From NCBI RefSeq assembly GCF_025641885.1, contig NZ_JAOTQN010000001.1, positions 620,001-684,000 of the forward strand: DNA of 64,000 bases, written 5' to 3'. Positions 48,794 through 56,117 of this stretch are shown piece after piece. Under the pieces are notes generated by a model. It was not told the origin of the DNA, did no database searches, and saw nothing but the letters and a program-made list of their open reading frames with translations. Source of the stretch: Pyrobaculum sp. 3827-6 (GTDB lineage Archaea > Thermoproteota > Thermoprotei > Thermoproteales > Thermoproteaceae). Made by a program: the position numbers and the translations under genes. Numbering within the stretch: the stretch's first letter is position 1; each line of letters begins with the position of its first letter.

Positions 48794-50887
48794 ATGTCTA
48801 CGGCCAGCCCCCCTCCACCTGCTAATTCAGTCCAAAGAGGCGTAGGGGTTAATAAAGATCTCTGCGGCGTAAGATGTGAAAGGCTCGATGGACCTGCGTT
48901 GAAGTTGCGTTGCGTTAGTGGAGGCGCTGAGATGGTAATTGAGAGAGTTTACCACGGCTCCAATCGATGGCTTGTAGAGGCGGGTGGAGACGCGCACTAC
49001 TTCGCCGATATATGGACTAACACGTTTCTAGAATATGCGGCGCGCCTTGGTTTTGACAAGAAGTGTATTATCGACGAACTGAGACGTGTACTTGCCCCGC
49101 AAAATCGCCGCGCAACTTCGCTTACGCTTGTGATATTTAACCAGGTACGTGATTATCTGCCGACCATAGGCCCTGTCCTCACAGCGATCTATATGGATGA
49201 CATGGGCAAGCCCCGCCTTGTAATGTTAATCAGCCAAAACGGAATACTTCACAAAAAAGACCCATCCGAACCTTTGTACGACGATATTCACGACGTAATT
49301 TATAGGCCTAGGGAACTAGTTGAGAGAATCGAAAAGGTAATTGACTTGTTTCCCAACTATCCGCTACTAAACATATTCTACAATACGCGGCCGTCCATAC
49401 CACAATTAATTAAAGAGGTGAGAGAGGTGATAAAGAACCATGTAACTTTGCCCGGTGATAAGTATTACACGGCACTCGCAGCATACATCGTGGCCGCGCA
49501 CTTCTTTCCGGTGTTTCGGTACTTTACGGTCCTCCGCATAGGAAAACCAGGTTACAACGCGGGAGGCACAACCACGCTAAAGGTCGTGTGTTCACTACTG
49601 CCAGGTGGCCGGTTGCTTGTGGATCCCAGTGACGCTAGTTACTACGTTCTCACGGATATGTTTCGCCTATCGCTGTGCATCGACGAGGTGAAAACGGAGT
49701 GGGGAAGAGACAAGGTGAGGAAATTATCTTTTTACATCGACGCTGGCTTTGATCGCGATTATGATATCCCCAGGATGATGAATGGAGGCAAGGACCCTAC
49801 ATTCTTCAGATTGTACGGCCCACGTGTTATTGTCGATCCACAATCCCTCGTAACTAGCTACTCAAACGTGCGGAGGCAGTTAGTGATACCAGTGCTACCT
49901 GCGAGAGACAGAAGGGAGGTGCCCTCTGTCGAGAAGTACCGTGAGCTGTATTTTGAGCTTTGGCATAAGCTACACGCGGCCTATCTGCTTTATGCCGACG
50001 ACGTCAAGGAGAGGTACGATCGCATTGCTGAACTTTACCCGGAGCTGGATGGCGCGGCTCTGCAGGCATACGGCGCCGTTTTGACCATTGCAAGTTATGA
50101 CGAGGAAATCCGTGAGGCTGTGTTAAGCGTTGTAAAGGAGTCCATTGCGACGACCGAGGCCATAAAGCTAGAGTCAGACCCCACAAAAATTGTTCTACGT
50201 CAAGTCTATGCGAAACTCTATGATGTCGCTGAGAGGATTTGCCGCTATGAGGTTGACGTGGATGATCCTCTGAAGACACGTATCGACTGGAGGTTAGAAG
50301 ACTTGCGTAGGGAGTTGAGAGAGAGCCTCACCGAGCTTTACCAGATCGATGTCAAAACCGGAGAGGGCGAGGCCGGGGGGCAGAAGCGGATATGGCAGAG
50401 GTTGAGTGATGAAAGTCTTGACGCGGTTCTAGGACGCCAACCCTTCGCCGCCTTGCTGAAACAGTACCTAAGCGACTATATCGTGGCCGACAAGCGCCGC
50501 TACCTGCATTTGGTGTTCGAAAACGCTGAGGAGATTTGGAGGGGTCTCGAAAAGCTGGCCAGCGCCCTCGGCATTGAATTCACGCCTCCATGCACGCTTA
50601 GCTCACTAATACACAGGAACGAGCTTTGGCGGTGCGCAACTGATATGGCCGACGCGACCCATGAGAATCCTAACGCCGTTTTCACCGAGTTACAGCAGAA
50701 CCCGATGCGTAGAGCACAGATATGTGGCGCGCGGACAGGTGAGGCGGAACCGCAACGACAAGTTCAGCAGACGTCAACCCAGCAACAGGATGCGCATCAG
50801 CAGATGCCGCCGCGGTTGGCTGTCGGTAGGTGTCCAGAGGGCTGGGTCTATGAAGAGAACACAAGACGCTGTCTGAGGCCATGGTGA
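48794..50887 (+). CDS. Helicase-like replication protein with degenerate P-loop
   Basis: 697 residues. In the middle, TVLRIGKPGYNAGGTTTLKV (residues 245-264) stands where a Walker A would be, but the invariant Lys is Gly258. LSLCIDEVK (293-300) fits Walker B, and RLYGPRVIVDP resembles the motif that follows in phage and plasmid helicases next to primases. The N-terminal 220 residues have no recognised domain. The C terminus has a Gln-rich stretch (QQTSTQQQDAHQQ) and a small Cys module. Position before the primase gene supports a replication role; ATP hydrolysis is doubtful. Confidence 0.5.
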   Translation: MSTASPPPPANSVQRGVGVNKDLCGVRCERLDGPALKLRCVSGGAEMVIERVYHGSNRWLVEAGGDAHYFADIWTNTFLEYAARLGFDKKCIIDELRRVLAPQNRRATSLTLVIFNQVRDYLPTIGPVLTAIYMDDMGKPRLVMLISQNGILHKKDPSEPLYDDIHDVIYRPRELVERIEKVIDLFPNYPLLNIFYNTRPSIPQLIKEVREVIKNHVTLPGDKYYTALAAYIVAAHFFPVFRYFTVLRIGKPGYNAGGTTTLKVVCSLLPGGRLLVDPSDASYYVLTDMFRLSLCIDEVKTEWGRDKVRKLSFYIDAGFDRDYDIPRMMNGGKDPTFFRLYGPRVIVDPQSLVTSYSNVRRQLVIPVLPARDRREVPSVEKYRELYFELWHKLHAAYLLYADDVKERYDRIAELYPELDGAALQAYGAVLTIASYDEEIREAVLSVVKESIATTEAIKLESDPTKIVLRQVYAKLYDVAERICRYEVDVDDPLKTRIDWRLEDLRRELRESLTELYQIDVKTGEGEAGGQKRIWQRLSDESLDAVLGRQPFAALLKQYLSDYIVADKRRYLHLVFENAEEIWRGLEKLASALGIEFTPPCTLSSLIHRNELWRCATDMADATHENPNAVFTELQQNPMRRAQICGARTGEAEPQRQVQQTSTQQQDAHQQMPPRLAVGRCPEGWVYEENTRRCLRPW

Positions 50888-51303
50888 TAGATCTAGAGAA
50901 GTTCAAGCTTTGGCTTAGACGCTACGCGTGCCACGTCACAGACAACGCGCGGATATTTTCGGCGGGTTTTCTCCGAGTGGCTGTGGACTACGCCTATATT
51001 AGCGGTATTGAGTATAACACACCGGAATTCCAGCGATTCACGAGGGAGCTCTGGGAGGCTGTGCGGAGGCTCGAGGAAGAGGGCTACCTGGCATTGGTAG
51101 GCGCCACATGTTCACCGAAGTACTTGGAAAAGGTGGAGGGTTTTGTGGGAGCGGAGTGCGGCATGCCTCCCGGCGATCCGTACTCGGCAATAGTTGTAAT
51201 TCCGAGGGAGGTGTTGAGGTGCGAGGAGCTTCAAGAGCCGAGGGGAGGCGGGAGGAGAGTCGCAAGACGTGTGGGGAAGACAAGGCTCACGGAATACTTG
51301 TGA
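50881..51303 (+). CDS. Hypothetical protein between helicase-like and primase genes
   Basis: 140 residues. Helical, with LWLRRYACHVTDNARIFSAG and ELWEAVRRLEEEGYLALVGA, which may be a winged-helix-like end of a DNA-binding domain. A basic tail (RGGGRRVARRVGKTRL) follows. It overlaps the genes on both sides (7 and 4 bp), so it belongs to the replication operon 48794-52520. Confidence 0.5.
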   Translation: MVIDLEKFKLWLRRYACHVTDNARIFSAGFLRVAVDYAYISGIEYNTPEFQRFTRELWEAVRRLEEEGYLALVGATCSPKYLEKVEGFVGAECGMPPGDPYSAIVVIPREVLRCEELQEPRGGGRRVARRVGKTRLTEYL

Positions 51304-52520
51304 GGACTGTGGGCCACCTCGCGGAGTTCTTCAACAGGTATGTCAGAGGGCACTTGGAGGAGGAGTTTGTAGAGTCGTACGCCGTGGCGCCGTGTAGGGA
51401 GTTGGGCATGCCGCAGAGGATTGGCCACGTGTGTACTGGTAGTGAGTTGTTAAACCACGTTAAGAAGCACAACCTAGACAGAGAACCGCGGCCTGTGTTT
51501 GCCTCGATGGTAGCCACAGACGGCACGTATTACCGAGCCCTTGACCGCGTATGTATCGACGTGGACATAGGCCCAGAGGAGGAGAAGCTGAAGATGTTTC
51601 TAAGAGAGCTAAAGCCGCGGCTTCCAAAGTTCAAGGACTATATATGGCTCGAGTTCACGGGATATAAGGGGTACAGGATCTGCATCTTTCTGCAAGAGCT
51701 CGTAGACGTGGGAGACGCCGTGACGCCGATCATTCTACGTGGCTACCAGAAATGGCTTTCTGAAAAGCTACGCGTGCCGCAGGATCCCCAAACTGTCGGC
51801 GATTTGAGGAGACTCTTCAGAGTGCCGTTTACAATCAACGAAAAGAGCGGCAAGGTGGCCGTGCCCATCCACCCCGAGACTCTTGAGAAGCTAGGCCCCT
51901 CCGAGGCTCTCGAGATCTTTCTCGACAGAAAACCCCTGTGGCTTGGCTACAGAGTGTTGGCATACGCCGAGGATGTCGTGGTGGATAAGAGGCCACACGT
52001 CATGAGGCGTGTCAAACGTAGCGCTCCCGCAGATGTGGAGGAGGTGTGTCTCCACAACGAGGCACTGGGCCGGGTTTGCGCACCCACATCGCTTGTGGGA
52101 CACGGGTGGCTTAGATACCTGGTGGACAATGGGGTGTATCTCCAAGACGCGAGGCACACCGCTATATGGACCGCGCTGGGCTACGCCGTTGCTAGCGGCA
52201 TCGTCTCGCTGGAGGAGGCCGAGGCCTGGCTGAGGGCCGCGCTCGAGAGGTACCCAGACCCGGAGGGGGAGCCCCCCGAGAGCTATCTCAAGATGCTACG
52301 CTACTTTGCGCAGTACAGACAGAGGCGCGCGGTGCCCCCACCCACGTGGAGGACGTTGGCCACGTTCAGGACCAGGTGGGGCGCCGAGGTCGCGCCGTGG
52401 ACTAAACACCTAGCTGTAAACGTCCTCTACGCCTTGCACAAGGCTGGCGTGGTTAAGATAGAGAAGCCGGAGGTTTTGGAGGAGCTGTGGCGCAGTCAAG
52501 CTGGCGGCATACCTGCTTGA
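51300..52520 (+). CDS. Archaeo-eukaryotic primase (AEP/PrimPol type)
   Basis: About 406 residues. RVCIDVDIG holds the paired catalytic acids (DxD), LEFTGYKGYRICIF stands at the sxH-type nucleotide site (His replaced by Arg or shifted), and LRRLFRVPFTINEKSGKVAVP fits the conserved R.P...N.K.G...P segment of plasmid primase-polymerases. The C-terminal half is helical and of unknown role. This enzyme starts DNA synthesis on the element. GTG 51300 overlaps the preceding stop (GTGA). A longer frame from 51108 is unlikely. Confidence 0.75.
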   Translation: MRTVGHLAEFFNRYVRGHLEEEFVESYAVAPCRELGMPQRIGHVCTGSELLNHVKKHNLDREPRPVFASMVATDGTYYRALDRVCIDVDIGPEEEKLKMFLRELKPRLPKFKDYIWLEFTGYKGYRICIFLQELVDVGDAVTPIILRGYQKWLSEKLRVPQDPQTVGDLRRLFRVPFTINEKSGKVAVPIHPETLEKLGPSEALEIFLDRKPLWLGYRVLAYAEDVVVDKRPHVMRRVKRSAPADVEEVCLHNEALGRVCAPTSLVGHGWLRYLVDNGVYLQDARHTAIWTALGYAVASGIVSLEEAEAWLRAALERYPDPEGEPPESYLKMLRYFAQYRQRRAVPPPTWRTLATFRTRWGAEVAPWTKHLAVNVLYALHKAGVVKIEKPEVLEELWRSQAGGIPA

Positions 52521-52685
52521 CGAATCTCACGGCGTCTCGCTCACCATCTAGTTCAGCCCCAGATCGCCTTTTTCTCCAACGGCACACCAGCCCAGTTTTC
52601 AGTTTGGGGGATTCGTTCAAGGGCTTGACAGCGGTGCCTCTGCCCACTCCGTTGAATTTTTAACGCCGCAAAGTATGAATTGTTC

Positions 52686-53249
52686 ATGGCCCGGGGAACT
52701 CCCATTAACCAGAGGAGGCTAAGCCAAGTCATGTTGCAACTCAAAGATTTCAAAGACGCCATGCAGAGGCTGTGGGAGGAGGCCTACCTCTATCCTACGT
52801 GGCCAAGGACGCTGACTTACGTGCTAGGTGCCACCGGGAGGAGGCTGGGGGAGGCCCTCGCCCTCGCGACCACCGACATCGACTTCGAGGCGAGGAGAAT
52901 CACATGGAGGATTGAGAAGAAGAGGGGGGAGTTTTATCTCACCCTGCCAGCCTCCGACAGATTGCTAAAGCTGTTGCGGAGGTACATCGCCCTGGGCGGC
53001 GTCTCCCACAAGTTGTTTGACGTGTCAAAGCAGAGGGCCAGTTACAAGGTGAAGAAGACGCTCGAGGAGCTGGGCCTCCGAGGATGGACAGCACACGATC
53101 TCCGCCATGCGTGGATACTCCTGGCTCTTCTGGAGACAAAATCGCTGGAGCTCGTTAGGCGCTGGGTAGCCCACAGCGACTACGAACTACTCGCTTACTA
53201 CTCACGCACTGTGGGGCTTGAGATGGAGAGACCCCTGGTAGAGCTCTAA
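52686..53249 (+). CDS. Compact tyrosine recombinase
   Basis: 187 residues, only a catalytic domain. Arg in ATGRRLGEALAL, beta-hairpin KKRGEFYLTL, HDLRHAW (HxxR), His in VAHSDYELL and the nucleophile Tyr in the YYSR segment are all present. The N-terminal core-binding domain is absent. It may resolve multimers of the element or invert a segment; it is unlike the larger integrase at 53660. The box TTTTTAAC lies 26 bp before ATG 52686, so it has its own promoter. Confidence 0.8.
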   Translation: MARGTPINQRRLSQVMLQLKDFKDAMQRLWEEAYLYPTWPRTLTYVLGATGRRLGEALALATTDIDFEARRITWRIEKKRGEFYLTLPASDRLLKLLRRYIALGGVSHKLFDVSKQRASYKVKKTLEELGLRGWTAHDLRHAWILLALLETKSLELVRRWVAHSDYELLAYYSRTVGLEMERPLVEL

Positions 53250-53266
53250 GTCGGCAATTTAGCGGA

Positions 53267-53289
53267 TTTCTGCAAAACATTTTGCAAAA
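53267..53289. repeat. Fourth copy of the TGCAAA inverted repeat
   Basis: Reads TTTCTGCAAAACATTTTGC and on; arms TGCAAA/TTTGCA with an ACAT-type spacer and a flank CGCCG, like the copies at 48161-48319. It lies just after the compact recombinase. Confidence 0.65.
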
Positions 53290-53528
53290 CTGCGCCGCGC
53301 GGCGTGGGCATGAGCAATGCTACGGTTGTGCCGGCAGGTTGTCCCCTTTGCGGCGCGGTTTCCCTATGTGGCGGATCTCAGAAAACGTCTGTAGTGAGAA
53401 GTCTTGTAACAAAATCTATGTAGTGAACGCGTGTCAAGACTATCGCTTGACGTATATCAACCCCCTACGGTGCTTCTCTTGAAATCTATCGAGGGCACTA
53501 TATTTATTTACGGCCGGTGTATTTACAA

Positions 53529-53590
53529 GTGCGCATTCGGTGCTTGACAGGTGCACGCTTAGTGCAACCTCCGTGCAACGACGTGTGCAT
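53529..53590 (-). repeat. Phased array of six GTGC sites (right array)
   Basis: GTGC starts at 53529, 53540, 53551, 53562, 53573 and 53585: spacings 11, 11, 11, 11, 12. It is the reverse complement of the left array (47027-47101). Three copies extend to GTGCAA or GTGCAC. Confidence 0.75.
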
Positions 53591-53659
53591 CCGCTGAGGT
53601 TGTTTTGGGGGGGTATATATGGGGGTGGTTTTCAAGGCGAGTGGAAAGTCGGTGTCTTG

Positions 53660-54880
53660 TTATGAAAAAAGCCTTGGCGTATATTTTTCAAAAACAGTAC
53701 GTAGCCTCCTCTCATAATCCTGTATGTAGTGTTCAATCGTTACCGCCAAGCCGCCCGGCAGGGATCTGCCTTGGAGAAGAGCGATATCTGCGACATCTAC
53801 ACCGCGGTCCAGTAGCCACTGAGCGTGGAACTTACGGAGGAGTCTTGGCTCTAGCCAAGGCAAGCCAGCCCGCTCCCTTGCTTCTTTCAGCCATTCGTAT
53901 AGAGTGTGTTCTTTGCAGGGGAATAACTTGTCGCCACGCGCATGATGGGCCTCCCTCCATGGCAGGTATACCTCTTTGAGGTATCTGACTGCACCCTCCG
54001 TGAGAAATATGAGGGGCTGCTTCTTGGGTCCATCTGTCTCCCCTAGTAGTAGCCTCCTCTTGTCTAGCTGTAGGCCGGTTATGGCGGCGCGGTGTAGGTG
54101 GTCAAATCTGACACCTGTCTCTGCCATTATTCCCCACACCGCGGCTGCGCATGGCGATATTTTGTGAGCCTCCTCCCAGACGCGTCTAACCTCCTCGATA
54201 GTGGGGAGGCGGAAGCCGTTTTTGTTCTTCTTCACCGGCGGCGTCTTGACCGCGTCGTATAGTATAGGAGCTATCTGTGGCTCCCTCGCCTTGACCACGA
54301 GATCTATGAAGCGCTTCAAGGCGATTATAGTCTCACGGCGTATTTTATAGCTATCTGAGTATGTATAGACCGATTGCAAGGACTCTGGAGTTAGCGACCA
54401 CCCCACGTGTTGAAGAAACCTAACCAAGTAACGTATGTACCTGTTTACAGTGTCGCCGGTAAGGTTCTCTGCTACCAGTTTCTGTCGAAACAGCTCGACG
54501 TCGTTAGCAGTTGCCGTGTAGGCGATCTCAATCTTCAGACCTGGGAGTAACTGCGCAAGCCGCGTGGTGACATATTCCCTCAACGACTTGTCTCGGAGAG
54601 CCCTAGCCAGGGTTTCCAGCGCAATATCTATCTCAAGCTGAGTGACAGGTGGCGCCGGCAAACACTTCTCGACGGTCAAAGGATCAGTCTCGTGCATCTT
54701 CTGCAACTTCTCCGGAGTAGGCGTGGATCTCCCGCTGAGCCACTGAACGACGGCGGCCGGGGTGACCCCAGCCATCCTGGCAATGTCTGAGACCGAAAGC
54801 CCTAAAGTCTCCCTCAAGCACCTCACCACGCCGATCTTTTGTTCGTCGCTCAGTTTTGCCCAGTACGGGTTTACAAACAT
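53660..54880 (-). CDS. Integrase, tyrosine recombinase with N-terminal HTH
   Basis: 406 residues. An N-terminal helix-turn-helix (LSVSDIARMAGVTPAAVVQW) precedes a core-binding domain and the catalytic domain with Arg in AETGVRFDHLHRA, LRKFHAQWL, and the Tyr nucleophile in TIEHYIQDY. The gene lies next to the right attachment site with its start about 60 bp away, as expected for the enzyme that inserted the element at the tRNA-Gln gene. It is intact, so excision is conceivable. ACTTAAAAGC lies 26 bp before the ATG. Confidence 0.85.
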   Translation of the reverse strand: MFVNPYWAKLSDEQKIGVVRCLRETLGLSVSDIARMAGVTPAAVVQWLSGRSTPTPEKLQKMHETDPLTVEKCLPAPPVTQLEIDIALETLARALRDKSLREYVTTRLAQLLPGLKIEIAYTATANDVELFRQKLVAENLTGDTVNRYIRYLVRFLQHVGWSLTPESLQSVYTYSDSYKIRRETIIALKRFIDLVVKAREPQIAPILYDAVKTPPVKKNKNGFRLPTIEEVRRVWEEAHKISPCAAAVWGIMAETGVRFDHLHRAAITGLQLDKRRLLLGETDGPKKQPLIFLTEGAVRYLKEVYLPWREAHHARGDKLFPCKEHTLYEWLKEARERAGLPWLEPRLLRKFHAQWLLDRGVDVADIALLQGRSLPGGLAVTIEHYIQDYERRLRTVFEKYTPRLFS

Positions 54881-54937
54881 ATGAGAATATTTGAATCCGC
54901 TTTTAAGTTTTTCCCCAATATTCTAAACACTACGGTT

Positions 54938-55007
54938 CTTTGGACCCCGTGGCCCGTCGAGCCCCTCAGGGGCTCGGGCTAGGGTTCGAATCCCGGCCGG
55001 GCTACCA
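54938..55007 (+). pseudogene. tRNA-Gln 3' half with intron (right attachment site)
   Basis: Begins at the anticodon loop (CTTTGGA) and runs to CCA, with no 5' half. A 26-nt insert at 54957-54982 lies in the T arm between CCCG and GG, at the same place as in tRNA-Ala(TGC). It folds as bulge-helix-bulge: helix GCCC/GGGC, bulges GTC and TAG, inner stem GAGCCCC/GGGGCTC. This is the displaced chromosomal half of the original tRNA-Gln. Confidence 0.9.
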
Positions 55008-55245
55008 TTCGCATCTTACCGAGGCATGGGTTCTACAAAAATGTACTTCTTCTAGCGATATGTGTACTTTCATCAATTTATTACGTATGGATAAATTGGA
55101 GATTTCAAATGACTTATTAATATTAGTAAAAATATACTCAATTTAATAATATTTAAAAAATATGTTTTATCAATATTAGAGATTTTAAATTCTTCATATT
55201 ATATACTTTAAATTAACTTTATATACCCGAAGAGAATATGAGCTT

Positions 55246-55674
55246 ATGAAAGCCGAAATTATAGCCAGGAAACCGCCTATTACCGCAACTCCCGATATGC
55301 GTATTAAAGACGTCGCCAAGATTCTGGTAGAGAAAAGAGTCGGCCTAGTGGTGATTGTAGACAAGGCACAGCCCGACGTCGTGATTGGCGTGGTTTCTGA
55401 ACGCGACATCGTGAGGGCAGTGGCTAACAACGTAGATCTTAACCAGCCAGTTAAGGAGATAATGACCTCCCCGGTGATAACTGTTGAGGGGGAGGAGCCT
55501 ATTTGGAACGTGGCTAAGATCATGCGTGAACACAATATTAGGCACGTAGTTGTTACAAACAAAGGCAGGCTTTACGGTGTGATATCTATAAGAGACATGG
55601 TAGGAGAAGAGTCCGTACTAAAGAGTCTTGTGGAATACGGCACACAGGAGGAACATAGACCAAGCGCTGATTAA
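55246..55674 (+). CDS. CBS-domain protein
   Basis: 142 residues, two CBS repeats (ATPDMRIKDVAKILVEKRVG and VEGEEPIWNVAKIMREHNIR). Such Bateman modules bind adenosine ligands such as AMP or SAM and control other proteins. No effector domain is fused. ATG 55246 has ACTTTATATAC 26 bp upstream; the 238 bp before it are very AT-rich and hold nothing else I recognise. The universal stress protein gene follows after 29 bp. Confidence 0.9.
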   Translation: MKAEIIARKPPITATPDMRIKDVAKILVEKRVGLVVIVDKAQPDVVIGVVSERDIVRAVANNVDLNQPVKEIMTSPVITVEGEEPIWNVAKIMREHNIRHVVVTNKGRLYGVISIRDMVGEESVLKSLVEYGTQEEHRPSAD

Positions 55675-55703
55675 GCTTTAATATATCAACAAATTAGTTT
55701 TCT

Positions 55704-56117
55704 ATGGAGGTAATAGTGGTTGGCTACGACGGCTCTCCACAAGCAAAAAAGGCGCTGGAAAAGGCGAGGAGTATAGCTGAGAAATTCGGCTCCAAGATCT
55801 ACGTCGTACACGTCATAGACACAGCAGTCTTGTCTCTGTCAGATATGTTCTCCTCACCGGCGGTGCTCGCCAGTCTTAAAGAAAAGGCCGAGCAACTAAT
55901 AAAGGAGGCTCTGGCGGCTCTGGGCCCCCGCGCCGAGGGGAAGGTCGTCGAGGGGGACCCGGCGCACGAGATTGTCAAGTTTGCAAGAGAGGTTAACGCG
56001 TCGTTGATTATACTCGGGGCAAGGGGGCTGTCGACTATCAGGAGGATACTGATGGGAAGCGTCTCCTCTAGAGTGGTGCAGGAGTCCCCCATAGACGTAT
56101 TGATTGTAAAGGGCTAG
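55704..56117 (+). CDS. Universal stress protein, UspA family
   Basis: 137 residues. VIVVGYDGSPQAKKALEKAR at the N terminus, and the ATP-binding loop GARGLSTIRRILMGSVSSRVV with G-2x-G-9x-GS spacing. UspA proteins bind ATP and act in stress survival; the precise job is unknown. Pairing with a CBS protein fits an energy-sensing unit. Overlaps by 4 bp the end of the convergent MFS gene. Confidence 0.9.
   Translation: MEVIVVGYDGSPQAKKALEKARSIAEKFGSKIYVVHVIDTAVLSLSDMFSSPAVLASLKEKAEQLIKEALAALGPRAEGKVVEGDPAHEIVKFAREVNASLIILGARGLSTIRRILMGSVSSRVVQESPIDVLIVKG

Larger units (their letters stand above)
53250..53659. other. Intergenic region with palindrome and phased array between the two recombinases
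   Basis: 410 bp. It has a fourth copy of the TGCAAA inverted repeat (53267-53289), a GTCAAG/CTTGAC pair near 53436-53455, and the phased GTGC array (53529-53590). No convincing gene is present. A small frame at 53310-53423 is listed under rejected items. Confidence 0.5.
46810..55007. mobile_element. Integrated element (about 8.1 kb) in tRNA-Gln(TTG)
   Basis: The 19-bp sequence CTTTGGACCCCGTGGCCCG (anticodon loop to T stem) occurs at 46810-46828 and 54938-54956; a second shared block of 25 bp (T stem to CCA) occurs at 46829-46853 and 54983-55007. Between them lie an integrase next to the right end, a second tyrosine recombinase, an AEP primase, a helicase-like protein, small proteins, palindromes and phased repeats. 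This is a plasmid- or virus-derived element. The integrase is not split by the att site, unlike the SSV type. No capsid or partition gene is recognisable. Confidence 0.9.

Noticed and set aside
53310-53423. 37-codon frame with CPLCGAVSLCGG, like half a zinc ribbon
   Set aside because: Only one incomplete ribbon, no TATA box at 26 bp, and it overlaps repeats; I could not support it as a gene.
53282-53482. 66-codon plus-strand frame between the recombinases
   Set aside because: Runs through the palindrome, no promoter, no recognisable pattern.
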